The notes under the pieces are model-generated. The model ran no database searches. It saw only the letters and a program-made list of their open reading frames with translations, and was not told the DNA's origin. Positions 10,600 through 24,000 of a stretch of 64,000 bases of DNA are shown piece after piece. Source of the DNA: Xestospongia muta (Eukaryota; Porifera; Demospongiae; Haplosclerida; Petrosiidae); assembly GCA_963693285.1 (NCBI GenBank), contig OY848931.1:2857144-2921143 (forward strand). Direction: 5' to 3'. Made by a program: the position numbers and the translations under genes. The first letter of the stretch is position 1, and each line of letters begins with the position of its first letter.

Positions 10600-12340
10600 T
10601 GCAACGTGATATCTTTTATACAGTGAGACTTTCAAGTGCATTTTGTTATGTGCTTGTAACGTTAGTCATAACTGTACTTGAAAATCTTTATATGTTTAGA
10701 TAAGGAAGACCCAATGCAAGAAATCATCATAGGTACTCTAACATATTCCACCATTACTTTTAAGCTCTAAATCATCCTTTAGTCATGTCAGAGTTCTTCT
10801 GATATTACAGAAGAATACGTAAATAATCATCTTTCATTAACATGTAATCTATATTCTAACATAGGTAATCAGTCTTAATTTCATACAAAATGAAAAACAT
10901 GCTACTGGTACTTACATCTCCTATAGTGATGGTAAAGCTGTTGTAATTGTTCTTATTGCACTGTACTTTCTTCATAGATATGTATGCAATTATCAAGCTT
11001 AATTACCATGTTATGGAGCAAATTCCAGTAATAGAACTTCCAGCTCCTGTTTGTTTAGCTAGTGGTCAAAATAAAGTCTAACTTTGACCTGTTAAAGGTA
11101 ATAAGTACGAGCAGTTAAACAAGTTATTGCAGTCATTTCATTGTTTAGGAAGGAGATATCTTTCTATGGAAAAGGTAGAGGCTTTCCAAAAAGCAACTAT
11201 CTGGAGGGTACATTTACAGAACCCTCTCAAAAGACATTTCTCAAAGAGATCAAGTCTGTAGTAAAAGACAAAGAAACTAAAATAAATGGAGTTTCGTTGA
11301 TACATTGACTTGAGACTTATCTCTGTATAGTTGTGTTGAGTTCACATTTCAGACTGTTTCACTTTTTTATATTAACCAATGGTATATATCTATTTTTTAT
11401 TTTATCTGCAGTATTGGCCTTTTGTTTGGTTACAAATGAGGAAATGGGAGGAGCAGAACCTTGAGTTCTTGCAGAGTAAAGACCACATACAAACGTGAAT
11501 CTATGTAAAAGTGAAAAAGATTTTAATTTTGAAGATTTTCTCCAACCCATCATCGTACAATTAATTTCCAGGACATTTTCAGTTGTTTTAATAACTGTTT
11601 GCATTAATTATATTCCTTTTTGTTTACTTTAACTTACTGGTCAGCCACTGTTGTTTAAATCTCTCCTTTAACTGCATTATTATCATTATTAAAATATTCA
11701 GTTGATCCTTCTAGATACCAATGTTGACCTTCAACACGAGCCTCATCTATACCAGCCTAATCAATGTTCATTACATGTACAAGTACAAACAATGCATTAG
11801 TGACTAGGTCTGGTGGAACTTTGTTTGCTTAAGTATCATTGGGCAAATAAACTGACAACATTATCGGACATTTTGGTGGTTCCGATCTGTGAATGGGCAC
11901 GTTTACCTGCAATATATTTCAACCCTGTCCTTTCATTTATTAGCTTGTACAGAGAGTGTTTTCTTCACCAATAACAGTCTGAACAACCCAAAGGTGGTAG
12001 GACTATCACATTAGTCATTGTAGCAAAGTCTCTTGGTTTAACATATGAAAGAATAATAGATGAGTCCATGAAGTGTTGACAGATTGCCTTTAGCGTAAAT
12101 CACAGAGATGACTCTTGTTGAAGAGAATATCGACCATGAAGAGGGTTCTTCTATGGTAATTCTATGTTGGAATCTGTCTCTTCTCCTCGTTTGAATAGAT
12201 TGATAGGTAAATGAATGAAATTATATGAACGAATGGATGGTTACCATTGGTTGGATAACAGTGCATAAATTGCCTTTAATAGTGAAGTCAATAATCTAAA
12301 TAGTCTAAGTGTCTAAGTTTTACAAATTTTTTGCACAATA
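10600..12340. other. AT-rich stretch without a recognisable gene
   Basis: Only short open frames are present and none shows a family signature I recognise. A GGAT-type tract lies near 12195-12245. Confidence 0.5.
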
Positions 12341-12364
12341 AGTGCAGTAGTTGGACAGGCATAC

Positions 12365-12545
12365 AAGCAGAGTCCATTCATCTGAGGTGGTCGAGCCTAC
12401 ATCCCTCATTGGGAAGACACGGTCCAATGAGACGTTTCATCCGAGGCCTGGTCAGGCAGGCTTTCCTTCCCCCGGAAGTGACTGTCCAAAGAATCGATCC
12501 ATCTCAGACAGAGTCAGGCCGACTTTGCTGCTGCAGATGGTAGCA
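12365..12545 (+). repeat. Orphan inverted fragment of the rDNA spacer repeats
   Basis: The reverse complement of this interval reads as about two to three units of the 60-bp rDNA spacer family: AAAGTCGGCC, CTGAGATGGATCGATTCTTTGG, CAGTCACTTCC and GGGGGAAGGAAAG, then CCTCGGATGAAACGTCTC. It is GC-rich against an AT-rich surround and lies about 8 kb from the rDNA edge in the opposite orientation. Divergence from the array units is moderate, so it is an old copy. Open frames through it are not genes. Confidence 0.85.
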
Positions 12546-12849
12546 CTGACAAGAGTGTTTGTAGAGGAAGTACTGGTTACTATAATGACTATTTGGTGTA
12601 GAAGGCTCTGAAAGAGAACACACAACGATACATTGTATAGTCACTATTGTTTAGTAGTTATTCAAGTCTAATTGCAATTGGTATTATTTTTAAAAGAATG
12701 TAATATTATATATTATACATTTCTCTTGTGATAGTATCACTCTCAATTCAATTTCAAAATGGACTGGTTAGATTGATGCTAATGTATTATTGGCATAGGT
12801 TTGTAGAAAGGTATTGATTGCACTTGTTAACAAACAGTTCTTATAAGAA

Positions 12850-13263
12850 GTGCATACAACAATCTCTTAACATACATTTCAGAGAACAAAAAATCTTGCA
12901 AGGAAACTAGAAATTCATACCAGATTAAATTGACTGTTGTCTTTTGTGATAACAAGATTGATAAAGATATTTCCAGAATATTCAATAATGATTGAGTGAT
13001 AACATCCACAAGGAGGATGGGTGGAGTTTATGTTGAAGTTTTAAAGGAATGTGCACAGTTCACATTAAACAATAAAATGCAAGTTTACTCAGTTATTTTA
13101 GTATGTACTTTAATAAACTCCTCTAGAAGAGATGTAATATATTGTAATCTTGCTGACTTGACCTTAATAACCACTAGGCAGGAAGATGCAAATGTTATAT
13201 ATCATATTGACTAAAAGCAGAGGTAACTTGGCATAAACAAATGGACTCTTCTCAAGTACAGAC
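12850..13263 (-). pseudogene. Duplicated MON2 exon fragment
   Basis: About 410 bp matching 20125-20543 of the MON2 gene in the same orientation, with point changes and small indels. It contains a copy of the MON2 exon at 20152-20336 (translation NILEISLSILLSQKTTVN, against [18 protein letters not shown] in the gene) plus part of the preceding exon. The flanking homology ends abruptly on both sides. Intron sequence is included, so the copy arose by DNA duplication and not by retroposition. The reading frame is broken before and after the exon-like part. Confidence 0.9.
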
Positions 13264-13329
13264 ACAGAAACCAAAACCTTTTCAGGAGATGTAAGAACAG
13301 GACTACATCAAATGTTTACAAACAATAAA

Positions 13330-13840
13330 AACCTTTATCATCTACAACATTTTTGACCAGGGCAACCCAACGAAAGTTATGTATCATCATCCCCTACATA
13401 CAAGGTCAGGCTGAGGCCATCAAAAGATCTTATCCCTTCTGGACATACAGACTGTCTTTAGGCTACTGACAACCCTGAAAAGATATTGTCCAAACGTGAA
13501 CATGAAACACCCACCTTATTGAAATCCGATGTGGTCTTACCAAGAGTCCACTTACATCAAACAGACTGATAAGAACCTCTCACTAAGCATCAAAGAGCAA
13601 CAAAAAGATGTGAAAAAAATTGGACACCTCCCATGCTGTGTCAAAATGTCTGGCTGACTGGACATAAAATAAACTGGGAAAATCCATCCATCCCAACCTA
13701 CCACCCTCTTCTAGTTTCTGCCAAAGGATAATTCTCGAATCATCCCACATCTAAAACCAATATTCACCCATTAACAGAGAGATGGGTCCACTCCCAGTAC
13801 CTATTTCACCTTTCAGACAACTACACATACATGCCACTGC
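13330..13840 (+). mobile_element. Probable Penelope-like element remnant, RT tail and GIY-YIG end
   Basis: Broken plus-strand frames show, in order, IIPYIQGQAEAIKRS, which resembles the segment after the reverse transcriptase in Penelope-like elements; then a decayed stretch where the GIY-YIG endonuclease would be; then ILESSHI and SPINREMGPLP, resembling the family's typical C-terminal segment. Several stops and frame changes are present, so it is inactive. No terminal repeat was identified. The assignment rests on short motif recognition only. Confidence 0.5.
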
Positions 13841-14284
13841 AAAAATTGATTGGTTGGAAGAACTAATTCATAATCACTCAGATTACACAATATCAAAGGT
13901 AATTGATGCAAATTAGTAAACATCATTCTCTCATTGATTATTACCAATAATGTACTATAGAATTGACAATTCATGTAGCGAATTATTGAGGGATGAATGT
14001 TTTATTAACAAAACAATAAGATGGTAGAGTAACTAGGGCTATCACTGGCACACCTAAGACATCCACCTGTGCATTGAGTGCACTGTCCCAAAACATCAGA
14101 GCTATGCACGCTAACTTTTAGTATAAATAGAGCTGTTTTACATTTTTACTATTATTACTAGAACCATTCAGGAATAGGATTGTATTAATTATTGAAAAAT
14201 TTGGTATTCATCATTTTTTGTTTGGTGAAATTTAACATGAATTTTAACAATGCGAGAGAGAGAAGGCAAGGTAAATTAGAATCC

Positions 14285-14890
14285 AGAAAAAACCCAGAAA
14301 AATTGTAGTTGATACTATGAACTGTGGTAAGATTCTTTTATTTCAGCCTATTGTTGTGACTAGTTTTCAGATATCTACCAACCTACTATTCTTCGTTGTT
14401 TGTCAAGTGATGCTAGAGTGCAGGGTCACAAAATTGATATCACAGTTGTTGATACGCCAGGTCGTATAGACTACCTCCCTATAAGAAGGTGTGCCTATCA
14501 AAAGCTGATCTTATCATGATCTGCTTTGCTTTAGATCAACCAGTCAGTCTAGATCATGTTAAAGACTACTGGATACAAGAAATAAAAAAGCATACAAGTA
14601 GTATACCACACATACTAGTAGGATAAATATGATGAACTATATGCAAAATAGTGCATCTGAAGTTTGTGTCAAGAATGTGTACTTGGCTGTGATAAGAGGT
14701 GAAAAATATCCAAAACAACGAATGAATAACTTCAACAGACTATTGTTGCTTATGAGTAAGGAACATCTTTAGCAAAGGGTATTGGAGCATTAGGATATAT
14801 AGAATGTTCTGCCAAGTATCGTAATGAGACATGGAAAATATTTGAACAAGCAACTGATATAGCATCAACAAAAAAGAAAACATAAAATGC
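14285..14890 (+). pseudogene. Rho-family small GTPase pseudogene
   Basis: Plus-strand frames give the small GTPase motifs in order: KIVV...NCGK (P-loop remnant), YQPTIL (switch I region), KIDITVVDTPG (switch II, usually DTAG), ADLIMICFALDQPVSLDHV, DYWIQEIKKHTSSIPHILVG (a typical Rho/Rac pattern), then after a gap ALGYIECSAK (the SAK guanine-binding motif) and an alpha-helical end. Stops follow HILVG and the region of the NKxD/TKxD motif is lost. Frame changes separate the blocks. No C-terminal CAAX box is seen. An intronless layout would fit a processed copy, but no poly-A tail or target-site duplication was found. Confidence 0.8.
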
Positions 14891-15066
14891 GTGGGCCTGA
14901 AGGATGTACTATTTAAAGAAACAATCATGAATGATATTATAACTTCTGTAATTAATATATGTCATGTTGTGTTGTATTATATCATGCACCAACTAAAGTA
15001 ATGAATTATTTCAATTACAAAAATCTAAAAAGAGCATGTTTACTAATTTACCAGAGACTCTTAGTA

Positions 15067-18000
15067 TTAGTGATATTCTATGTTAGAAGACAGCATATCC
15101 CCAAATTCAGTTAAAGTGTTCTTTAGTGCTACACGAACTTCCAAGCTAGTGCAAGTTACACAGTCTACCAGTACCGGATAGAGCAAAGATACTTGTTTCC
15201 ACAAGGAGGATTTGACTAGAGGAAAACTCATTAGAATTAGAAAGTAAATGAAAGATATTATAAAATATAATACCAATCTCAAACTGTTTCTAGTTTGCAT
15301 TGTCACATCATTTTACCTGTGTTACATCCTTGCTTTTGCTTCAGAGAATGTATCAATATTCTCATGGAATTCAGGACCAATGTTACTTCGTTCATGGCTG
15401 ACCTGTAAACAAACTATAGTAATCATTCTTATGTATTTCAATGTACACATTTGACCACTGACTGTATATAAGAAATCACATAAATCTAGATTTAAAAATG
15501 GCAAGTATATTAGCTCATGAAGGATTGTATTAATACATCCTGTAGTGTATGGGAATCCATATAAAGTCAAGAGCCAGTAATGGCAAGCATTGTAAACATA
15601 AAACCACAAATAAGGGTTGTCAGTAGAAGTAGGGATGATATAGAATATCAAACATACATACCTTGAGAGAGGACAATTTCCACTTAGTCTCTCTTCTTGT
15701 GCAAACTTCTTTAGCACCATCTCTGATCTCTCAAGAATTGCATTAAGAGCTGACTGTGAGGTAGAATCTAATAAAATATTAAAAATTCATAAAACTTACA
15801 TGCATAAGTCTAAGTGTACAAGAAATAGTAGAACTCTATAATTATTAAAATATAACTTTTCATGACAAAAAGTGGATGAAGGAGAAGCTATGAAATAGTG
15901 AAAGCTACATTACACTTGAAAGTGCTTTTTAAGTTTCAAAGCTTAACCAGATATGCTTGCTAATCTAGCATTTATGGTTAGGTATAAACATAGCTAGAGA
16001 AATGAACAGGCTTGTTCTGTCACTAGTATGTATGAGAAGTGAGTAGTCCTTAAGTTTACACTACAGCTTCAAAGTGGAAAGCAACCACAATATTTTAATA
16101 TTTTAATCCCAATGATGATATCATAATAAATCAGTAATCATTTTAACTGCCTAGAATACAACATTTATACTGACAACTGCTTTAGACCAAGATGGTACAA
16201 TACATTGTAAAATTATTATGTTATGTTAACGACCAATATATGGCTTATATGATAAGGTTATTATGGAATCTAGAATTAATGTGAATTACTCACTATATAA
16301 TTTGTTGGTATGGTGCACTATTATAAAGCACCATATTATAGACTGATTAACTAACATGTTATAGATTTCCACCCATGTAAACTACAATATAATAACATTC
16401 ATTTTACAGTATAAAGACGTTAAAGTAAACAACAACAAACCAATGATGTATAGAATGTCTTAGCCAAAGCGACATAGAGGGGCTGGCCGCCCTCCTTTAA
16501 TTGTCTCCCGCTTCCTTTAAAATTTACTCCTTCTTCCTTTATTTTTCTTTCCGCCCCTTACAATTGCTAAGTGAAATTATCAAAAATGGCAAGCAGGCAG
16601 AGCAGCATGTATTGTTTCCTGAGTCCTGTGCCAAGTACTGCTACAACTGGCACGACCAGTCACAATGAAGATCGATCGAGTATCTCATTTGAAGACAATG
16701 AATCAGGACTCGAAGACGACTTGGTGGCCATGAGTGAGAGTGCTGCTGATCATCATGGTGCTCACTCAAGATCACCCCACTCTAAAAAACCATGTGTGGT
16801 TAAAAAGCACAGGGTAAGTGAATTTAATACTGCTTGAAAAAGATAGTATAAGTGGGCTTGAATGTGTGACAGTTAATGACGAAGTTGGTATGCATTGTAA
16901 ATTATGTACGGCGTATGGGAAAAGTCCCAGAAACAGAAGTGGTAGTTGGAAGAAATGCGATTCACTACAGGAACTTGCTCAGCAAGTACTCTCTAATAAC
17001 TTCATGAATGAACTATTCCCTCTTATATCTAAGCTTTTAGTTCATGCTTTGGTACTTCCAGTGTCAAGTGTTGAATGTGAGAGATGCTTCAGCGCCATTA
17101 ACAGAGTGAAAACAATTAGAATTGAAGGCCCAGAGGAAGATAATTTCGATTTTAAAGAAGCTGTAATGAGATGGTCTTGTGCCAAAAAACCCAGACTATT
17201 TAACAGTTAATATTTTCATTTTTGTATAACAATAAAAACAGTTTTTAAAATCCAATATATGACACACATTTGGACCAATGACACACATGTATCGCACCCC
17301 TTTAATTTGCTTCTGGTTAAAACCCTGGTACATGGCAACCAATGAATTGATTTAGCCTCTACCACAAGTATTAAAATGATTGAGAAGACTTATCAAGCTT
17401 CAAACTTCAGGACCTTCTCAGTCTTTTAGCCACATTATATTATTTGGAGTAAATTATAGTGACAATTGTATATGAATAAATAGGGAATAGGGTCAATACA
17501 GAGTGTACTTATAAACATGATAATTTTTCTTGATGAACAAATTCATTTATGGAAACAATGTGCTGCCACTGCACTATCCACATTTAAATGAAGCATTTTG
17601 ATGGTATTGTATTTTCATATGTTAGTAGGCTAACACTTCTAAATCCAGAAAAAGCAAGAACAGTTTAGGCTATTTGCTAATTTCTACTTTAGAAATGGTT
17701 TTTGAATAAAATACAGGTCATAACAGCTATGATAACACTTGAAATCTAAAGGAAGATGTTTATAAAAACCTATATGATTGTTATAAGGAAATCCATACAA
17801 TAGATAAGATGCAGTGCCAATTTTTTTCAGGGTCATAATTTTTGTTTAAAATATAGGAGTTTACTGATGGATTGATAGTGTTCAATCAATAATATTATGA
17901 TAAGATGACTTACTCATTCTGTATATTGAACTATGTAGTCTAGCAAGCTAGACCCTCCTCCTTTTTGATAAGCTGACAGGTGGAGGAGGGTCTAGAAACA

Positions 18001-21000
18001 AACTAGGCTTACTGCCCATTGGAATGTATGGAATATGGGGCAGTACCACAATGTTTACGTAGTGGTTATAAACTGTTATTACAATTGCCAGGTGGAATTA
18101 TATATGGAGGAAAAGAAGATACTTGCAATTCAATTTGAATTATACTATCTTCAAATGGCTCATGACTGTCTAAAGGACGAGCAGAGAAAGACCATCTTAA
18201 AACTTTTAGAGGGAAATCAATGTTTTATTTCTTTGCCAACTGGATATGGCAAATCTCTTATATTTCAGGTTATCCCATTTGTTATTGAATATTATAGAAG
18301 ATATGAGGATATTCCACCAACATCTTTTAATGAGTGTTCAACAATTGTATTAGTTATTATACCATTGTTAGCTCTAATGGAAGAACAGTGCAAAGTACTA
18401 AATGAAAAAGATGTTGCTTCTGCATATGTGGGAACTTATAACCACTATATAAACATTGCAGTACTACCCCATAGTAAGCCTAGTTCGCTTCTAGACCCTC
18501 CTTTGCCTGTCAGTTTATCAAAAAGGAGGAGGGTCTAGCTTGCTAGACTATTGAACTATGATAATCTCTAGAAAAAATGTCTTCTGAGATTTTGCAAATC
18601 CTTAGCATGAATCTATGAGTTTGTTATGCTAAGATTTGATTCACTAGTTCAGAGTACTGTAAAATAGTAATCAATTGGAAGGTAGTATGGCTTTAAACAG
18701 AGTTACATTATGGTGTAGCATTTGTGTCAATGTTGTAAAAGATTGTGGGAGTGGTATTAGAAGCATTGTACTATACTTTTACACTGTTACTAAATCCATC
18801 TCAAACTTCCTAAACTGTAAATAATTGAGCATAGTCAGTAGTGAGCCACTGCCATTATTGTGATATTAATTTTGACTCAGGGGAAATTGCTAAAAGTAGG
18901 TTCGTCACTAAGTAAAAAGACTTACTTCAAAGTCATTGGCTCAAACCCATCCAGTTTTATGTCACATAGTCTATACAATTTATGATTGTACATTCAAGCA
19001 TTTAATGCTTACGTTTTGGGGTGGGATCTAGTAACAGTATAAAAGTATACAAACAGCCATTACCATGTGAAAGCCACTCCCATTATGGCAATATTAATTT
19101 TGACATAAACTGTGCACCATAGTGCACCATGTTACAATATAGTTATAACAACAATGGAAGTGGTTTAATGTTATTACTTTTCCCACTAGTACTAAAATGG
19201 TAAGAGTAGGCACAGTCACAACAGTCTCACATAAGTTTGTCAAACAACTGTTAGTAACTTTATAGATTACAAACATACCAATACTAGAATGCTGATGTTG
19301 CATAAATGATAGTTGCAATAATGACTTGAAACAAACTTGAGCAAAATGTTCCCGTAAGGGATATGATACTAGTTGGTCAGTAGGACCTAGGAAATAAAAG
19401 ATAAGTAATATGTATTTAACAACTATATTCACCTGAGAGAGCATGAAGTGATCCTTGGTTTAAGATATCTGTCCAACGAGTCAGAAATGTAACTGGAATG
19501 TGAAAATTTGATCCAGATGGGAATAGATATGAAGTAATCAACTCAATAACCTAAAATTGTCATGTGACAACAAGTATAATTAGTTCTCAAACATACCTTA
19601 ACATCAAGCTCTTCAAATTTCTTTATTTCTTCATTTGAAAAAGCATCTTCTGACGACCTAATACAATAGATATTGCTGTAAATTATCTGACATTAAACTG
19701 CTTTGTTACAATAAAACAACTAATATAATGAGGAAACACAAACAGGTTTGTATTATTAAAAAGAAACTGATCGTGTAATTAAACTCATAAAGGTGACAAA
19801 TTGCTACTTAGAGAGTACCACAATACAAGCTGTCAACGTTATTTTGGAACTGAAAAGCTATCACATCTGCTTACCATCTAACTGTGTCATTTGCATGTTA
19901 CATGACCTGTCCATTCACTTCCTATAATAATACATGCTTGTTTGTTTCTATATTTTATTGTCTGCTTCATTGCTGTCATTTTAGTAAGGCTCTTGGTTGA
20001 GACTTGAGAGCAGCCTAAACAGTCAATATTATAACTTTAACTAGAGTCTGTTACTAGCTTAGCTGCTCACAAAATATTATCTGACATGCAAAAAACATTG
20101 AAGCCTGTGTAATCAAGTATAAAATGTGCATACAACAATCTCTTGACATACATTTCAGAGAACAAAAAATCTTGCAAGGAAACTAGAAGTTCATCCCAGA
20201 TTGAATTGACTGTTGTCTTTCCTGATAGCAAGATTGGTAAAGATATTTCCAGAACAGTCAATAATGAATTGAGTGGTAACATCCACAAGGAGGATGGGTG
20301 GAGTTTATATCGAAGTTTTAAAGGAACGTGCACAGTCTACATTAAACAATAAAATGCAAGTTACTCAGTTATTTTAGTATGTACTTTAATAAATTCCTCT
20401 AGAAGAGATGTGATATCGTAATCTTGCTGACTTGACCTTAATAATTGCACAGCTAGCACTAGGCAAGAAGATGCAAATGGTATCATATTGACTGGAAGTA
20501 GAGGTAACTTGGCATGAACAAGTGGACTCTTCTCAAGTACAGACTGGAATTCTGTAGGTGACCAACTATAAGAAGCAAACTGAAGTACATCATGAAATAT
20601 TCCTGCCAGTAATGGTAATGAGTGAGGATACAATGAAAGTTTATGTTGTAAGTCAGTGATCTCAGATTTGTTCATGAGACTATTGTTACTATATTCTCTT
20701 TCTGAACTTTCTTCAAATATATCATCAGCTACTATGATGCTAGAAATACATTTCACAACAAGTCTCTGTAAACTTGTCATGGTTGCCTCCTGAATAGATG
20801 GTACTAGAAATGGTGACACATCCTTTGGTACTGGTATAAGCAAAATACAACGAAATATTTGTGATGCAACTGTCAGCTGCTGAATGGTTAAGGTCGTGTG
20901 ATGAACTATTAGTGGAAAAATTTCTAAGAAGTGCAGTAACAGAGTCTGGTCAGGAATAGTAGCAAAAAATAAGTCAATAGATTCATGACTTTGAGCTTTG

Positions 21001-24000
21001 CTGACAAATATTTCCAATGCCTCAAGACTAGGCAGGCATTGGCATACTTTTTCTAAGCCAATAATTTGCCAAATATGCCATGCTTTTTCCCATAAAATAC
21101 AAGGAGGGGAAATATCATTTTGAATTTGGAGAATTGATTTAAAGCTATTCAAGGCTGCAGTTGATACCTGATATAAAGGAAATACAAGAAACTTCATATA
21201 GTGTGACTAACCTCACTACTACCAGAACATGTGCAGTCTTTTATCATGTCCAGCAAGGTAGTCCATGCACGTTCAAAGCCATCCAATTGGCAGAGTGCAT
21301 CTAGGCGAGACTGTATAACTCTAGACACACCATTGAACACAATAACCTGAATGGGAAATTTGTTAGTTGAGCTGCATTCTGTCACTACTAACTTGTGTTT
21401 CATTCCATTGTTTTTGAGCTGTATCACGTGAATGATGTATCATTATCGAGGGAGATGAGGAAGATGATAGTGTAGAGCTACTTGCAGACATTACAGATTG
21501 CTGCACTTTCTTCAATACTGTAAAAAGAACTTGCCATAACACAGCTTGCCAAGTTGCTTGCTCTAACAAAGACCCATGAGCAGATAGAGTTGAGAACAAT
21601 GTTTGAGCAGCACTTTTCCTAATAGCTGAGTGTTCATTGATACAAAGATCAGAAAGACGCTTAAATAAGAGCATCCATACAGTATCAAAGACTGCTAATG
21701 AGCTATTTTGCAGAGAATGTAGGGATGTTAAAGTCATTTTCTGGGAAACTATCTCAGATAACTGAAGTGATTTGAACACAGGCTGAATTGTATCACGATT
21801 ATGATAGAGATAATCTGCAATGTTCCACTATAAAACGAGACCATAACAACTATAAAGTGTTCATAAATGCACCCACTATAACATAAAAGGAATAATTAAA
21901 GAATACATTAGAAATTCAAGTAGCAATTGTTGAATGTTGTAGTACAGCATTGCAATTATCTGAATGTAAGTGTACACATTTGAGTGAACAAGAAACAACA
22001 CTTGTTCCCTCTCTTACCAACTGTCCAATAGATGTCAACGAAATATTGATGTCTTGGTTTTGAAGGCCATACTGTCCAGTGACATCTAAGCATAGAGGAA
22101 GACACAAAGGAGGTAGAAGGGGGAGGAAATCAGTTACTATCAGTTGTAGAGATTGAAAACCAGTCCGAACTAATGACTCACTAGAATAAAGATACAAAAC
22201 GTCTATGCTGTCATTCCTTATTGTTACCTCTGTAATTGTGATGTACTGTTAAGTACTTCTAAAACAACTATCCAACTGTCTGAATGCATTTGATGACTTG
22301 AATGTAGAAGTTGTTCTATGCAATCAAGTTGTCGTTGGTGTACATCATGGTGACCTATTTGGGACAGAGCCAACAAAGGCTGAAGAAAATATGACTGCGA
22401 TTCATCTTGTTGGCTATTAGTGAATGAAGATTTAACCAGGGTTGTTAATGACTCAGCAGCTGCTTGTCTTAGGTTAGGATTATTATGGCTACATACCTAA
22501 AAAGTGGACAAATTGACAAGATATTGTTAAACTCTATCCTTACCATTATAAGGTGTGATGTAATAGGTTCCCATACTATACTTATACGTGACATGTTACC
22601 AAGACCAACTTCAAGTAGACACGACACTGGAAATAAACTGATCTCCTGTTGTAAAACACAAATTTACATATTTATTTACTCTATTGTAAATTTTCACAAC
22701 AATCATCATCCTTGTTTAATAAAATGAAACATTACATATTTGTTAACACTACTTTTGACTATGCTGCAAAATTACCTTTCCAGATGGGTTTTGCATAGCT
22801 TCCTCAGACAACTGACAAAGAGCATTGACTAAGGACACCACACTAATATCAGACAGAAATCTATTGACAGATTTAAAAATAAAAACCACATTATGACAAC
22901 ATACTTGCTGTTTTGAAACAGGTCTTCTAGCTTAGCTGTAATTTCAGACAGTTCAGATCTTTTTTCAGCATTAATACTAGCCTAAAGATATATAACAACA
23001 ACACAACAGTGCACATAAACAAACCAATGCCCCACTATCAGTAGGTCTACTCAGTCCAATCTTGGATTTCATTAAACCCAATATAAGAACAATATGCTAC
23101 AAGAAAATACCACCAGAACATACAACTTTTGAGCTAACCTGTAATGTAGTCAGAACAAGATGCCAAGCTGTATCTAATACATCACCATGTTGATGAACTA
23201 GATGAAGAATTGTCAAGATACACTCAACATTTTTACTAGTCCATTTCCCAGTATCAACAGTTGTTGTAGAAGATGTTCCCTCGCTATTTCCATCACTAAT
23301 AAGGCTAATTCGTTTACGACCACCCTCTCTATGTTTATGTAAAGAACCATCAGGCATCATTGCAACAAACATAAACTAACCGTAAATCAGTAGCACCTCT
23401 AATACGACCACTTGTTGGAGCTGCTCGATGCAATCCACGTTGAGCTACAAGAGTCATAGCATATTTAGGAGGAAGAGCTGACTTGCATAAGGCTATAAAT
23501 AAACAAACTTTGAAACCTGGGATAATCAGGTAGACACTAACCTGTTAAAAAGGCATCACGTGGTGAAGTAAGTTTCATTGTACCACAAAGTTCAATAAAC
23601 AGCCTAAAAGCTTCCAGTATTTTCTTACAAGTGAAATCATCAACACTAAAAGACAAACAACAAACACTATTAAGACATTAACAGTTTTATTAATATCTTA
23701 CACAGTATCTAGTAACATAGCTAGGGCAGAAAGGACTGCAGACCAACAAGAACTTAGCATAGCCTCTGAAACAGCAGCAATAGAATGCATTCCCAGAGAA
23801 GGATGTGCTTTGACAATCTTTGGAAGAGTTGTTTGATTATGGACAACCAGAGACAAACTTTTAATGGTATCCAGTAGAGATGTCATTGCTACTATAAGAG
23901 GGTAACCATCAGGTATTGATGGCACATCCAGTTTGTCTAACATCTCCAATCTATAAAGTGTAATCATCATAATCACATTGCACACAAAAGAGATCTTACA

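Larger units (their letters stand above)
15769..19278. other. Large MON2 intron hosting transposon insertions
   Basis: This 3.5-kb intron is far longer than its neighbours. It carries the hAT remnant and the inverted-repeat element with a helicase fragment, both annotated separately, plus unidentified AT-rich sequence. Confidence 0.75.

Noticed and set aside
16470..17310. Possible terminal inverted repeats around the hAT remnant
   Set aside because: The matching words CGCCCTCCTTTAATT and CGCACCCCTTTAATT are in direct, not inverted, orientation, and no target-site duplication was found.
18890..18975. B-box-like GGGTTTGAGCC on the minus strand
   Set aside because: No A box or anticodon arm at the expected distance.
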